In this document: positions 9,700 through 18,930 of the stretch, piece by piece | Layout of the letters: each line of letters starts with the position of its first letter | Position numbering within the stretch: the first letter of the stretch is position 1 | NCBI RefSeq assembly: GCF_025362475.1 | Contig: NZ_JANYGH010000058.1 | Span: forward strand, 310,001-374,000 | Direction of reading: 5' to 3' | From: Mucilaginibacter sp. | GTDB taxonomy: Bacteria; Bacteroidota; Bacteroidia; Sphingobacteriales; Sphingobacteriaceae | Length of the DNA stretch: 64,000 nucleotides | Made by a program: the position numbers and the translations under genes | Notes under the pieces: generated by a model | The model's database searches: none | What the model was told of the DNA's origin: nothing | What the model saw: the letters and a program-made list of their open reading frames with translations, nothing else

Positions 9700-11052
9700 T
9701 TAGTCATTGAGGGTTAATTCAATAACCGGTATTTCATAATTTGGCTTTTTAGCCGGAAGAGTAACTTCCAGATCATCCGCACCCGATGTTTTGTATAACA
9801 ACTCGGAGTGATCATTTAAAAACTGTGCATACTTCACTTTTCCGTTGTAGCCGGGCAAAATTAGTTTACCTTTTGGATAATCAAACAGCTGCACATATAA
9901 ATGCTTGGTTGCCTTGTTATAGGTAAGTTTGGTACCTTCTGGTATTTTATAGGTATCGGGGGCGTAGGTACAGTTATAAATTGATTTATCATTGGCATGC
10001 ATCCAATGGCTCAGGCTATCCAGCGCACTTGTAGCCCGGTAATCAAATTCGCCGCGGGCTGTTGGGCCAACATTCAGGATCAGGTTACCGCCATTACTTA
10101 CCGAAGTAATCAACAGATCAAGCAATTGGCGATGTGTTTTCCAGGTATCTTCATCGCGGTAATATCCCCATGAGCCCGAAAATGTTTGGCAGGTTTCCCA
10201 GGTTTTGCCACGATATTTAGCCAATTCGGCAGTGCTTACCTGCTCTGGTGTTTCAAAATCGGCACCGTCTTTATATTCTTCCAGGTTAAGGCGGTTATCT
10301 ACAATAATACCCGGCTGTAATTTCCTGATGAGTTTTAACAATTCAACAGAACCCCATTCGTCTTTACCCTTGCCATGTCCATCTTTACGGGGGAAAGAAA
10401 AATCCAACCAAAGAATATCAATCTTTCCATAGTTTGTAAGTAGCTCGGTGATCTGGTTGCGCATATATTGCCTGTATTTGGCCATATCCCTATTCTTGTT
10501 CAACTTAGCATAGGAAGCATCGCTTTTATCAGCAGGTGATTGCGGGTGAATCTCATCAATGGTATAATCAGGATGGTGCCAGTCTAACAAAGAATAATAA
10601 AAACCAACTTTTAGTCCCTGCCCTCTGAAGGCATTTACATACTCGCGCACCAAATCGCGTTTGGCTTTGGTGTTTGGCGCTTTATAATCTGTAAACTTTG
10701 AATCGAAAAGGCAAAAACCTTCATGATGTTTTGTGGTAAGTACCGCGTATTTCATACCAGCAGCTTTAGCCTGGCGGGCCCATTTCTGCGGATCAAAATA
10801 ATCAGGGTTAAACTGGTCGAAATATTTTTGATATCCTGCATTATCAATTTTCTCGTTATGCTTTACCCATTCATGCCTCGCAGCTCCAGAATATATGCCC
10901 CAGTGAATAAACATACCAAAGCGGCTGTCTTTCCACCACTCCATACGTTTATCTTTTTGGGCGTCGGTTTCATTACCTATCATTTTTTGGGCCGATACCG
11001 ACGATGCGGTTATAAGCACCAGCATCGCTAATAATTGAAGTTTTTTAAGCAT
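9700..11052 (-). CDS. Alpha-L-fucosidase (GH29)
   Basis: 450 residues with a signal peptide (about 1-21). The GH29 barrel is clear: FGMFIHWGIYS, KYAVLTTKHHEGFCLFDS and IDILWLDFSF, where Asp217 is the expected catalytic nucleophile; SNGGNLILNVGPTARGE is the conserved barrel end. A short beta-sandwich follows. It releases terminal L-fucose from glycans in the periplasm and feeds the enzymes encoded around it. It lies 36 bases from the mutarotase gene, in the same transcript. Confidence 0.93.
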   Translation of the reverse strand: MLKKLQLLAMLVLITASSVSAQKMIGNETDAQKDKRMEWWKDSRFGMFIHWGIYSGAARHEWVKHNEKIDNAGYQKYFDQFNPDYFDPQKWARQAKAAGMKYAVLTTKHHEGFCLFDSKFTDYKAPNTKAKRDLVREYVNAFRGQGLKVGFYYSLLDWHHPDYTIDEIHPQSPADKSDASYAKLNKNRDMAKYRQYMRNQITELLTNYGKIDILWLDFSFPRKDGHGKGKDEWGSVELLKLIRKLQPGIIVDNRLNLEEYKDGADFETPEQVSTAELAKYRGKTWETCQTFSGSWGYYRDEDTWKTHRQLLDLLITSVSNGGNLILNVGPTARGEFDYRATSALDSLSHWMHANDKSIYNCTYAPDTYKIPEGTKLTYNKATKHLYVQLFDYPKGKLILPGYNGKVKYAQFLNDHSELLYKTSGADDLEVTLPAKKPNYEIPVIELTLND

Positions 11053-11088
11053 GAGATGTGTATGTTTAGTTTTGTAATTGGCAATAAT

Positions 11089-11421
11089 TTACAGCGCGAA
11101 TATTTTATCCATTAAAACCCACTTTTCGCCTTTTAGGGCGCCTTTTACAGGTTGTTGATACTTCCACATCAGGGCTTCCCATTCCTGCACTTTAGCGTTG
11201 GCAGCATCGGCAGCAGCCTTTTTTTCAAAGCTAAAACTGTCATCTGTCTCCATGATCATGAACAATCGTACGTCAAAACGATAAATTTCCATGTTAGTGA
11301 TACCGTAATCGGTGATGCTTTTATGAATTTCGGGCCAGATGGCTTCGTGGTATTTTTCATATTCGGCAATCAAGCTGTCATCGTCAACCAAATCAAGCGT
11401 TAAACAATATCTGTGACCCAT
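11089..11421 (-). CDS. L-rhamnose/L-fucose mutarotase family protein
   Basis: 110 residues from ATG at 11421; the frame is open to 11451 but conserved family sequence begins MGHRYCLTLDL. RhaM/COG3254-type motifs are visible: YEKYHEAIWPEI with the catalytic His, IYRFDVRLFMIMET, and the C-terminal MWKYQQ...W. These small dimeric enzymes interconvert the alpha and beta anomers of L-rhamnose or L-fucose. It is first in the operon, next to the fucosidase, so fucose is the probable substrate. Confidence 0.85.
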   Translation of the reverse strand: MGHRYCLTLDLVDDDSLIAEYEKYHEAIWPEIHKSITDYGITNMEIYRFDVRLFMIMETDDSFSFEKKAAADAANAKVQEWEALMWKYQQPVKGALKGEKWVLMDKIFAL

Positions 11422-11618
11422 AATTTTAGAAGCATTACATTGGTAATACAAAGAAATAAAGTTTGCAGTTAAATAATTAGCAGAAAATGGTCAAAACATT
11501 CAGCTTTTTTGGCATACAGCCTCATGCAACCCTCTCCTTTGGCGATGGCTTGGCATCGTTATCTTAAAAGATAAAATCCGGGGCACACAGAAGAGGGGAA
11601 TGACGTGTTAAAAGATTT

Positions 11619-11709
11619 GTCGTCCTGAACGGAGTGAAGGATCTAATAGCAGACTATACAGGGCGAAGAAGCATGGCGAATAGTAGACCTTCACTCCGTT
11701 CAGGATGAC
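11619..11709. repeat. Dispersed 91-bp hairpin repeat, copy A
   Basis: Outer arms GTCGTCCTGAACGGAGTGAA and TTCACTCCGTTCAGGATGAC are near-perfect inverted repeats. The inner core contains TACAGGGCGAAGAAGCATGG. The same arms and core recur at 52829-52916 and, inverted, at 57917-58007. No protein is encoded, which fits a REP- or MITE-like element. Confidence 0.85.
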
Positions 11710-11793
11710 AAAAAGTTTTTTTTGCAAAAAAAGTCACAGGTAGTTATCAAATTTAGGTAAACTCTGAAAGAGAAATGACCTTTTAAAAAGTTT

Positions 11794-11890
11794 GTCATGA
11801 AACGCAGTGAAGGATGACAATTTTTTTTTGTAAAAAACGTCATAGGTGGGTATAGCGGTTAATAGATGCTTCACTCCGTTCCAGCATGAC
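11794..11890. repeat. Decayed copy of the hairpin repeat
   Basis: Starts GTCATGAAACGCAGTGAAGG and ends CTTCACTCCGTTCCAGCATG, so the outer arms match copy A. The core has been replaced by an A/T run and GTCATAGGTGGGTATAG, and the GGGCGAAGAAG core is lost. Confidence 0.6.
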
Positions 11891-11907
11891 AAAAGAGAAA
11901 ATACTCA

Positions 11908-12780
11908 TTACGGATTTTTGGTAAACTCCTTCTGGTACATCAGCGGGCTTTTGCCGGTTACCAGCTTAAAATGTTTGTGGAAGGTTGAAAAATTATTAAA
12001 CCCGCTATCGTAACATAACTGCTTGATGTTGAGCTTATCTTCTATCAGTAGTTTACAGGCATGGCCTACTTTAATTTCAATAATAAATTGCGAAAATGTT
12101 TTACGGGTTTTTGATTTAAAATACCGGCAAAAAGAATTTGAGCTTACGCCCGCTATTTCGGCTATCTCATCCAGGTAAATCTTTTTCCTGAAATTCTGCA
12201 TCGAGTATTCATAAATATTGTTCAAACGGTCGTTCTCAGAATCGTTATGATCATATTTAAAACCGATGGATGCCAGGTAGTTTGAAGGTAAGCTGGTAGC
12301 AATTGCATTTAACGCCTTTAGCAGCATAATAATTCGCTCCGCTCCATCTGTACTTAACATAGCCGCCATTTGGTTGGATACCCGCTCCTTGGTTCCCCCC
12401 ATTATTTGCAAACCCCTTTTCGATTTTTCCAGCAATACCTTTATCAGCTTATTTTCTGGCAATTGTAAAAACTGTTCGCCCCAGAAATTTTCGCAAAAAT
12501 GCACTACAAAAACTTCAACCCCTGCACCTTCATCCTGGTTAAAGTACGTATCATCAAAGCGCCAGTAATGCGGCAGGTTTGAGCCCACCAAAACCATATC
12601 GCCGGCCTTAAATTGCTTAATGCTATCGCCTATAAACTGTGTACCATTTCCCTTTTTTAAATAAATAAGTTCCAATTCCGGATGGCAATGCCAGCGGTTA
12701 TTAATATCGGGTAATACATCGTACCTAACACTAAATGAATGTGCCGGGCCCGAAGAAACTTTTAGCAGCAGAGGTTTCAT
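11908..12780 (-). CDS. AraC family transcriptional regulator
   Basis: 290 residues. The N-terminal half is a cupin-type sensor domain (WHCHPELELIYLKKGNGTQFIGD, then DMVLVGSNLPHYW). The C-terminal about 100 residues contain two helix-turn-helix units: IYLDEIAEIAGVSSNSFCRYFKSKTRKTF and LCYDSGFNNFSTFHKHFKLVTGKSP. It lies on the same strand just upstream of the fucose operon and is its probable ligand-responsive activator. It could also act on the genes to its right. The binding site is not identifiable. Confidence 0.88.
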   Translation of the reverse strand: MKPLLLKVSSGPAHSFSVRYDVLPDINNRWHCHPELELIYLKKGNGTQFIGDSIKQFKAGDMVLVGSNLPHYWRFDDTYFNQDEGAGVEVFVVHFCENFWGEQFLQLPENKLIKVLLEKSKRGLQIMGGTKERVSNQMAAMLSTDGAERIIMLLKALNAIATSLPSNYLASIGFKYDHNDSENDRLNNIYEYSMQNFRKKIYLDEIAEIAGVSSNSFCRYFKSKTRKTFSQFIIEIKVGHACKLLIEDKLNIKQLCYDSGFNNFSTFHKHFKLVTGKSPLMYQKEFTKNP

Positions 12781-12881
12781 TCAGCTTAATTTACAATTGA
12801 TAGGGTAAATGTAATTAATATTTGTAAAAAAAGCTGATTACATTACAATTCACCCGCTTAAAAAAGGGCTTATCATCTTTT

Positions 12882-12912
12882 TTTGATATCAAATAATATA
12901 TTTGATACCTTG
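12882..12912 (+). promoter_or_regulatory. Bacteroidota-type promoter
   Basis: TTTG at 12882-12885, 20-base spacer, then TACCTTG at 12906-12912, close to the TTTG-N19-TAnnTTTG consensus. It lies 29 bases before the ATG at 12942. Confidence 0.5.
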
Positions 12913-12941
12913 CTGCCCAATTAAACCTTATCTCTCTCAAA

Positions 12942-14192
12942 ATGAACTATTTTTTCAAATTACTGCTGATAGCAGCATTAATTACGCCACTTTTTACTTT
13001 TGCACAAAGCAATTACAAACCTGGTTTTGTTGTTACTACCAAAGGCGATACACTGCAGGGTTTCATAAATATTAAAGAATGGAACGTAAATCCTAAAAAA
13101 ATCAGTTTCAAAATATCCCGGGACAACAAGGAAAGCAGGGACTTTGGCACAAATGATATTACTTTTTTTAAAGCCACAAATTTAGAAACCTACCAGAGAT
13201 ATATTGGGTTATTAAATACCGATCCCACCAATATCTCCAGCCTCTCAAACGGCAGAAATACGGATACAAAAACTGACTCGGTGTTTCTAAAGGTCATTCA
13301 AAAGGGATCCAATATTACTTTATTTGAATATGCCGACGATTTGAAGAACCATTATTTTGTTGCCGAAGGCAAAGATGGACTGCCCGTTGAACTGGTTTAC
13401 CGCGTTTATAAAAACGATGGCAAAACCGTAAACGAAAATGGTTATATGCAGCAATTATTTACCTTATCAGAAAAATATAACGGCAATGATGCTTTAAAAA
13501 CACGCATAGAAAGAACGGATTATAATTTTACCGACCTGGTTGAAACTGCACGACTAATTAACCATAACGATAAAAAAGATGATGAATCAACAACCGGCAA
13601 AAAACAAGGAACTTTCTTATTTGCATCAGCAGGATTAAACATAAGTACAATGAGTTCAAATTTTGCCTTTGACGATTTTAAATCAAACGACGGTAGCTCA
13701 ACACCAACATCCTTTTTTCCGAGGATTGCAATTGGGGCAAACGTATTGGCAAACCCCAACACAGGCAAACTGGTTTTCAGAGCGCAACTGGCTTACACCG
13801 CTAATAAATATAAAGGAACCAAGGCGTACAGCGATGGAGGCACGCGAACCTTTCCATTAACACAAAACAACATTTCTATAATTCCCCAAATCTTGTACAA
13901 CTTTTATAACACCGATAGCTTTAAACTTTATGGGGCTGCCGGCACATCATTCAATATATCAAACTATAGCGGCAATAAGTATATTTTTAAAAATGGAAAC
14001 ATAACTAAGGAAGTTGACGGAATTATTGTACAATCCAGATGGTTCTCATTCCCCTTAAATATTGGCGCCGTTATCAGCAAAAAGTTTGATATCTCAGCGG
14101 CTTACATTCCTAATGCCATCTTCACCAGATACAATAACGACTACGTACAAGTAAGCGCTGTGCAAATAGGCATTAATTATATATTTAATTAA
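12942..14192 (+). CDS. Outer-membrane beta-barrel-like protein, tandem paralogue 1
   Basis: 416 residues with a signal peptide (to about FAQ, residue 22). After it comes SNYKPGFVVTTKGDTLQGFI, a conserved N-terminal module that I recognise as common in Bacteroidota hypothetical proteins but cannot name. The C-terminal 200 residues have alternating hydrophobic strands (FPRIAIGANVLAN, LVFRAQLAYTANKY, IIPQILYNFYN) typical of PorT/OmpA-like barrels, and the protein ends in a strand with Phe-Asn. It is followed after 29 bases by a paralogue. No function is claimed. Confidence 0.75.
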   Translation: MNYFFKLLLIAALITPLFTFAQSNYKPGFVVTTKGDTLQGFINIKEWNVNPKKISFKISRDNKESRDFGTNDITFFKATNLETYQRYIGLLNTDPTNISSLSNGRNTDTKTDSVFLKVIQKGSNITLFEYADDLKNHYFVAEGKDGLPVELVYRVYKNDGKTVNENGYMQQLFTLSEKYNGNDALKTRIERTDYNFTDLVETARLINHNDKKDDESTTGKKQGTFLFASAGLNISTMSSNFAFDDFKSNDGSSTPTSFFPRIAIGANVLANPNTGKLVFRAQLAYTANKYKGTKAYSDGGTRTFPLTQNNISIIPQILYNFYNTDSFKLYGAAGTSFNISNYSGNKYIFKNGNITKEVDGIIVQSRWFSFPLNIGAVISKKFDISAAYIPNAIFTRYNNDYVQVSAVQIGINYIFN

Positions 14193-14221
14193 AAATAGCC
14201 TAATCAACTAAACCTTCTCAC

Positions 14222-15457
14222 ATGAAACTTTTTTTCAAACTATTATCGGCGGCCTTGCTGTCGCCACTTTTTACGCTTGCACAAAGCAATTACAAACCTG
14301 CATACGTAGTTACCATTAAAGGCGACACTTTAAAAGGCGAGATCAACCAAAAAGAATGGTTTGGTAACCCGCGCACTATAGAGTTTAAAAATTCGGCAGG
14401 CGTTAAAAATTATACGGTTGATAATATTCGTTTTTTTGAATTACTTAATTCGGTAAGCTATCAGCGATATGCGGGACCAATTAGTATAGATGAAACCAAC
14501 ACTGCAAAACTTTCAAATGGTAAAGATTCAACCACAAAACAGGATATCGTATTTTTAAAAATAGAGCAGAAAGGCGCTAATGTAACCCTGTATTCATACG
14601 TCGACGCTATAAAAACGAGGTTTTTTATAACTGAAAACAAACCGGATAATATTACCGAACTGGTTTACAGGATATATTTTTTACCAGATCACGGAGTTCA
14701 AACGCGCAGCGAAAATATTTTTATACCTCAGCTGTATGACATGGCAACTAAATATAATCCCTCGTCAGAACGTTTGAAACGTGAAATTGAGAGCGCAACC
14801 TATAGTTCTACAGACCTCAAAAGTATTTCGCAAAAAATAAACAAAATGGTGGCGGATAAAAAAAACTATGGAGGAAAAACCTCATGGAAACTTTTTGCCG
14901 GCGTAGGTGTCAACTCCACATCGTTTAAACACAGCGGAACTTTTTCATTTTTTAATGTACAGGATCACACCTCGGTTTTCCCTACGCTATCATTAGGTGT
15001 TAATGTAACTCCTAATCCTAATGTTGGCAAACTGGTGGTAAGGGGCGAAATACAGGCTACAGGGGCTACTTATAAAAGCATTGTTGACAGGTATATTAAT
15101 GACCCTGCTTATAAAGCTGAATACAAAATTAACCAGTTCATTATTATTTTAACGCCACAGGTTATATACAATATCTACAATACAAATGCCTTTAAATTTT
15201 ATGTTGACGGTGGATTAGCTATCAACATCGCTAAAGACTCCGGCAATTCGCTTTATAATCCCAAACTTGACAAAACAGATGAAAACTATCTTTCTCTGGC
15301 TAATAACTGGTTTAACTTTCCTATAAAGTTAGGCATCGTACTAAATAAAAAGATAGATATATGGGCATCGTACACTACACCGGCATCAATTACCAATAGT
15401 CGTAGTTATTCAATAGATGCCACCAGTGTAAAGGCAGGCATCAATTATCAGTTTTAA
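14222..15457 (+). CDS. Outer-membrane beta-barrel-like protein, tandem paralogue 2
   Basis: 411 residues, signal peptide ending TLAQ. It shares with its neighbour the post-signal sequence SNYKPAYVVTIKGDTLKGEI, the ELVYRIY segment, the NPNVGKLV.RGE strand and a C-terminal aromatic (INYQF) as expected for BAM-dependent barrels. The two genes are 29 bases apart with no promoter between, so they are co-transcribed. They arose by tandem duplication and have diverged through most of their length. Confidence 0.75.
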   Translation: MKLFFKLLSAALLSPLFTLAQSNYKPAYVVTIKGDTLKGEINQKEWFGNPRTIEFKNSAGVKNYTVDNIRFFELLNSVSYQRYAGPISIDETNTAKLSNGKDSTTKQDIVFLKIEQKGANVTLYSYVDAIKTRFFITENKPDNITELVYRIYFLPDHGVQTRSENIFIPQLYDMATKYNPSSERLKREIESATYSSTDLKSISQKINKMVADKKNYGGKTSWKLFAGVGVNSTSFKHSGTFSFFNVQDHTSVFPTLSLGVNVTPNPNVGKLVVRGEIQATGATYKSIVDRYINDPAYKAEYKINQFIIILTPQVIYNIYNTNAFKFYVDGGLAINIAKDSGNSLYNPKLDKTDENYLSLANNWFNFPIKLGIVLNKKIDIWASYTTPASITNSRSYSIDATSVKAGINYQF

Positions 15458-15465
15458 AAAAATAA

Positions 15466-15495
15466 AGCGTCCCGGTATCTCACCCCCGGGACGCT
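15466..15495 (-). terminator. Terminator hairpin with GGGTGAGATA loop
   Basis: Ten-base stem AGCGTCCCGG/CCGGGACGCT around a 10-nt loop that reads GGGTGAGATA on the minus strand, followed there by TTTATTTTTTT. It lies 122 bases past the stop of the receptor gene at 15617-18460. The plus-strand side lacks a T run. The same loop on a covarying stem occurs at 29337-29364. Confidence 0.8.
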
Positions 15496-15616
15496 CAGTT
15501 ATTGCTTAAATCAATAACATCAACTAAATCCAGATCACAACCTCATGTTTGATCTTTTCTCTCCATCTTTCTCAGGGATGGCAAGATTTTAAATATCTAT
15601 TAAAAATCCCCCTACA

Positions 15617-18460
15617 TTAAAACGGAGGAGGACCGCCTGGACCGCCACCGCCCGGAGGAGGGCCACCACCCGGGCCACCCATACTTGGTTTTTTGCCCGC
15701 AAATTTCTGTAACTTAAGCGTAAAGCTTAACAAATAGTATCTTCCTAATCTGTTGCTGCTGGTTTGCGTTGCGTAACTACCGCTCTGGGTACTGGTATAA
15801 CCTGTATTTTGGTTAAACACATCCATTGCCGATAAACGAATAGTACCCATATTCCCCTTTAAAAAGCGGCGTTCCACATAGGTATTCAATATATTGGGGT
15901 TAGTTGCTCCCTTATAACCGTAATACAGTACTTTTGAATAATCGTAACTAAGGGTCCAGTCTTTCCAAAAATAGTTTTTACCATTGATGCCCAGGTTTAA
16001 CGAACTGAAATTATTGTTAATATTAGCCAGCGTAAGCGAATTATTTGATTTGTTTACACTATAAGTAGTACTGGCTTCCGCATCGATGACATTTTCAATA
16101 CTTACACGAAACTTTACCCCTTGGGATAGTACCAGGTTTTTAGCTATATTTTTTTGTGTTGTCATTAAATAACTTGCCGAATCAACATTACTGATATAAG
16201 AGATGTTATTGTTGTAAGCAATGTTGCCTATAAAGAATAAATTATATTTTCTTTTTTCCCAGGGTTTGGCAAACACATAAAACCCCTGTGCCGAATAATA
16301 GCCATCGGCATTTAAATATTGGGTTAAAATACTACCTGCCAGTTTACTGTTTGGCGCATAGTTTTTGGGATAAGTGATGCTATTGGCTACAATTTTATTA
16401 TCGGTAGCAGTAAACGATAAATTGCTAAAAAACACATTTCCAGTCTCGAAGTTGAACTTATTATACTTTATAGATAGGTTGTTATTAAACTCCGGTTTCA
16501 AATCGGGATTACCCTCAACCGGATATGACGCGTTGCTGAAATCAGTAACTGGCTGCAACTCGGTATAGGTTGGCTGACTGCTGCTGCCATTATAGTTGAA
16601 GCTTAATGATTGATTGCGCGAAAAGTTGTAGATAAACCTGGCATTGGGTGCAAAATTAAAGGTATGATTATCTGTTGGCTCGCTTGCCGCACTCATTAAT
16701 GATCGGCCGCGCAATATGGTAGGCTGAGCTACTACTCCCAAAGTGTAGTTGTATTTTTTATCGATATAACGAAAGTTTAAGCCAAAGCGATTGGTAATAA
16801 AAGTAGATGTGTAATTGTTACTCAATAAATCATATTGGTTTCTGGTTATGCCATCAACGTTAAGGGTATCTGTCAATTTATCGGCAGTGGTATAGGCATA
16901 ATGATAGGCATAGGTAAGTTCAAGGTATCCTTTTTTACTTACCGGCTCCAAAAACGAAACACTGGTACCCACACTATCGGTGCGGCTGTTGGTATTAATA
17001 AACTGGTTTAAAGGCGCGTTTGCCGCTCCATCAATATAAGTGTAAACCGGGTTTTGAAATTTATCGATACGGTATGAGCCCGCCCCTACATTGATGCTAA
17101 AATTACGGCCGCGTTTGCTAAAACGATGGTTAAATAAAACGTTTGCTCCATAATTGGGCTCGGTTTGATTGCTCATGGTATTAAAGTTATAGTTTGATAC
17201 CGTTTCGGAATTATTAACCAAAAGGCTGCTGCCTAATTGTGTGGTATTTACCCTTGCATAAGCAAATGATGGTGTAATTTTGATGTAATTAACTGTATCT
17301 GGCTTATACTCAATATTGAAATTGAACCTATGGTTAAGCTTTTCGTCGGTTTGGGTATTGTTATTGGTATTGGTGCTTGGGTTTGTTGCCGATATGTTGT
17401 TTTGAATAGTATTGCTTATTGTAAATACCGAGTTGTTGGCGAAACTATAGCTACCATAAGCGGTAACTTTTTTACCCCAGCTATCACGATAATTAAATCC
17501 GAATGAGCGGGCGGTTGTTATGCCATTAGCATTACTGTTATTTCCCCCCGGCGGGCCACCCGGACCGCCGCCCCTTGGCCCACCCCCACCAAAGCTGAAC
17601 AGGTTGGTATTGGTGTTATTTAAATTGCCCAAAAAAGCAAGCTGCCTGTCGCCACTAAAACTAAATACATTGGCCGATGCCACAAAGCGGTCTCCCTCCT
17701 TACTATTTGCTATACCCGGTATGGCATCCCTGCCCCCGCCTAAACTGGCCTGCCCAAAATATCCGTAATTTTTACTTTGCTTAATGGTAATGTTTAATAT
17801 CTTTTCGGGTTCACCGCTTTTCACTCCTGTTAAATTTGCCTGGTCGCCGTAATCATCAATAAGCTGTATGTTTTGTACAATATCTGCCGGCAAATTCTTA
17901 GTAGCCGATTTTACATCGCCCCCAAAAAAGTCTTTGCCATTCACCCTTACCTTGGTTACGCTTTTACCCTGCGCGGTGATGTTGCCATCTTTATCTATAT
18001 CCACACCCGGCAATTTCTTTATTACATCTTCAACCGGGGCATTGTCACGCACCTTGTATGCGCTTGCATTAAATTCCACGGTATCCTCTTTTAGTTTTAC
18101 GGGATTTACGTCAGCAATAGTTACCGTATTAAGCATGTATGTATCATTTTTTAAAATGACGGGATTAAGTACCGCCGGCGTATTGGCCTTATCTAAAATA
18201 AACCGGCGCTTTAATGGCTGGTAGCCAATAGAGTTTAAAACCAGACTAAACTGGTTAACTTTTACATTGTTAAATGTAAATCCGCCTTTATTATCGGTTA
18301 TTACCATACTGCTGTCAGTTGCCGTTAAAAGCTTAACAGTAGTACCAGCCAGGGTTACCCCGGTTGAGTCTTTTACAATACCGGTAACCTGCCTGCCCGT
18401 TTGGGCAAAGGTGCTAAGGCTTATTAGTGATGAGGCTATTAAAAGGCAGATAAATTTCAT
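15617..18460 (-). CDS. TonB-dependent receptor-like outer-membrane protein (OMP_b-brl_3)
   Basis: 947 residues. Signal peptide (ending TFAQ), then a CarboxypepD_reg-like beta-sandwich (about 24-105), a plug-like region (KEDTVEFNASAYKVRDNAPVEDVIKKLPGV...VRVNGKDFFGGD), and a long barrel with TonB-barrel features (YNGSSSQPTYTELQPV, GNPDLKPEFNNNLSIKYN). It ends not with an aromatic strand but with a Gly/Pro-rich tail (MGGPGGGPPPGGGG...). A second Gly/Pro-rich loop (GGGGPRGGGPGGPPGG) lies near residue 300. It is divergent from a LytS/LytTR pair. The ligand is unknown. Confidence 0.85.
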   Translation of the reverse strand: MKFICLLIASSLISLSTFAQTGRQVTGIVKDSTGVTLAGTTVKLLTATDSSMVITDNKGGFTFNNVKVNQFSLVLNSIGYQPLKRRFILDKANTPAVLNPVILKNDTYMLNTVTIADVNPVKLKEDTVEFNASAYKVRDNAPVEDVIKKLPGVDIDKDGNITAQGKSVTKVRVNGKDFFGGDVKSATKNLPADIVQNIQLIDDYGDQANLTGVKSGEPEKILNITIKQSKNYGYFGQASLGGGRDAIPGIANSKEGDRFVASANVFSFSGDRQLAFLGNLNNTNTNLFSFGGGGPRGGGPGGPPGGNNSNANGITTARSFGFNYRDSWGKKVTAYGSYSFANNSVFTISNTIQNNISATNPSTNTNNNTQTDEKLNHRFNFNIEYKPDTVNYIKITPSFAYARVNTTQLGSSLLVNNSETVSNYNFNTMSNQTEPNYGANVLFNHRFSKRGRNFSINVGAGSYRIDKFQNPVYTYIDGAANAPLNQFINTNSRTDSVGTSVSFLEPVSKKGYLELTYAYHYAYTTADKLTDTLNVDGITRNQYDLLSNNYTSTFITNRFGLNFRYIDKKYNYTLGVVAQPTILRGRSLMSAASEPTDNHTFNFAPNARFIYNFSRNQSLSFNYNGSSSQPTYTELQPVTDFSNASYPVEGNPDLKPEFNNNLSIKYNKFNFETGNVFFSNLSFTATDNKIVANSITYPKNYAPNSKLAGSILTQYLNADGYYSAQGFYVFAKPWEKRKYNLFFIGNIAYNNNISYISNVDSASYLMTTQKNIAKNLVLSQGVKFRVSIENVIDAEASTTYSVNKSNNSLTLANINNNFSSLNLGINGKNYFWKDWTLSYDYSKVLYYGYKGATNPNILNTYVERRFLKGNMGTIRLSAMDVFNQNTGYTSTQSGSYATQTSSNRLGRYYLLSFTLKLQKFAGKKPSMGGPGGGPPPGGGGPGGPPPF

Positions 18461-18930
18461 TGTATGGGCTTATTGAACAGCCACAAAACAATAGCATCAG
18501 CATCGTTATAAAAAACAGAATAGACGGGGGCTATATAAACGTAGACAAAAGCATGCTTTTTCCCCTATAAAGCCCTGTATTTAAGTAATGGATGCTCTGC
18601 AATCAGTTTCAACGGGAAATTCCATCCATCTATCGGTAAATTTTGTCTCTTCGGCGATTATGATTGCATTGCATTCATATTGATTTGTAATATTGAAGGG
18701 ATTTTTGAAAAAGGGACTATCAGGCAACGGAATTTTGAAAATTGGCCAAAGGATAAAACACGATTGAACGTGCTTGATAACACGGCTTTCAAAAATGCGA
18801 TGGATCTTTTGCCTGCCTAATTTTGTAAATCCCCTTCTTTTATCTAAAAATTCTTTGTTCCGTTGTCTATTCGTCCTTTGTATAATAATTAATTAAATTT
18901 ATCGGCTACAGCCAGTAATTAACCTGCTAA
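18461..18930. other. Divergent intergenic region, 470 bases
   Basis: Holds the promoters of the receptor gene (minus) and of the LytS-type kinase (plus). I see no coding frame with family features and no strong hairpin. Short stretches (GGGACTATCAGGCAACGG near 18714 and TTCGTCCTTTGT near 18870) resemble pieces of the 44-bp tandem repeat at 37794. Confidence 0.5.

Larger units (their letters stand above)
11452..11907. other. Gap between AraC gene and fucose operon, filled with hairpin repeats
   Basis: No gene is visible in 456 bases. It should contain the operon promoter (roughly 11430-11520, AT-rich). The remainder is a composite of hairpin repeats: one good copy at 11619-11709 and one decayed copy at 11794-11890. 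Confidence 0.7.

Noticed and set aside
17520..18224. Open plus-strand frames opposite the receptor gene
   Set aside because: They are antisense shadows; the Pro-rich frame at 17520 is just the complement of the Gly-rich loop.
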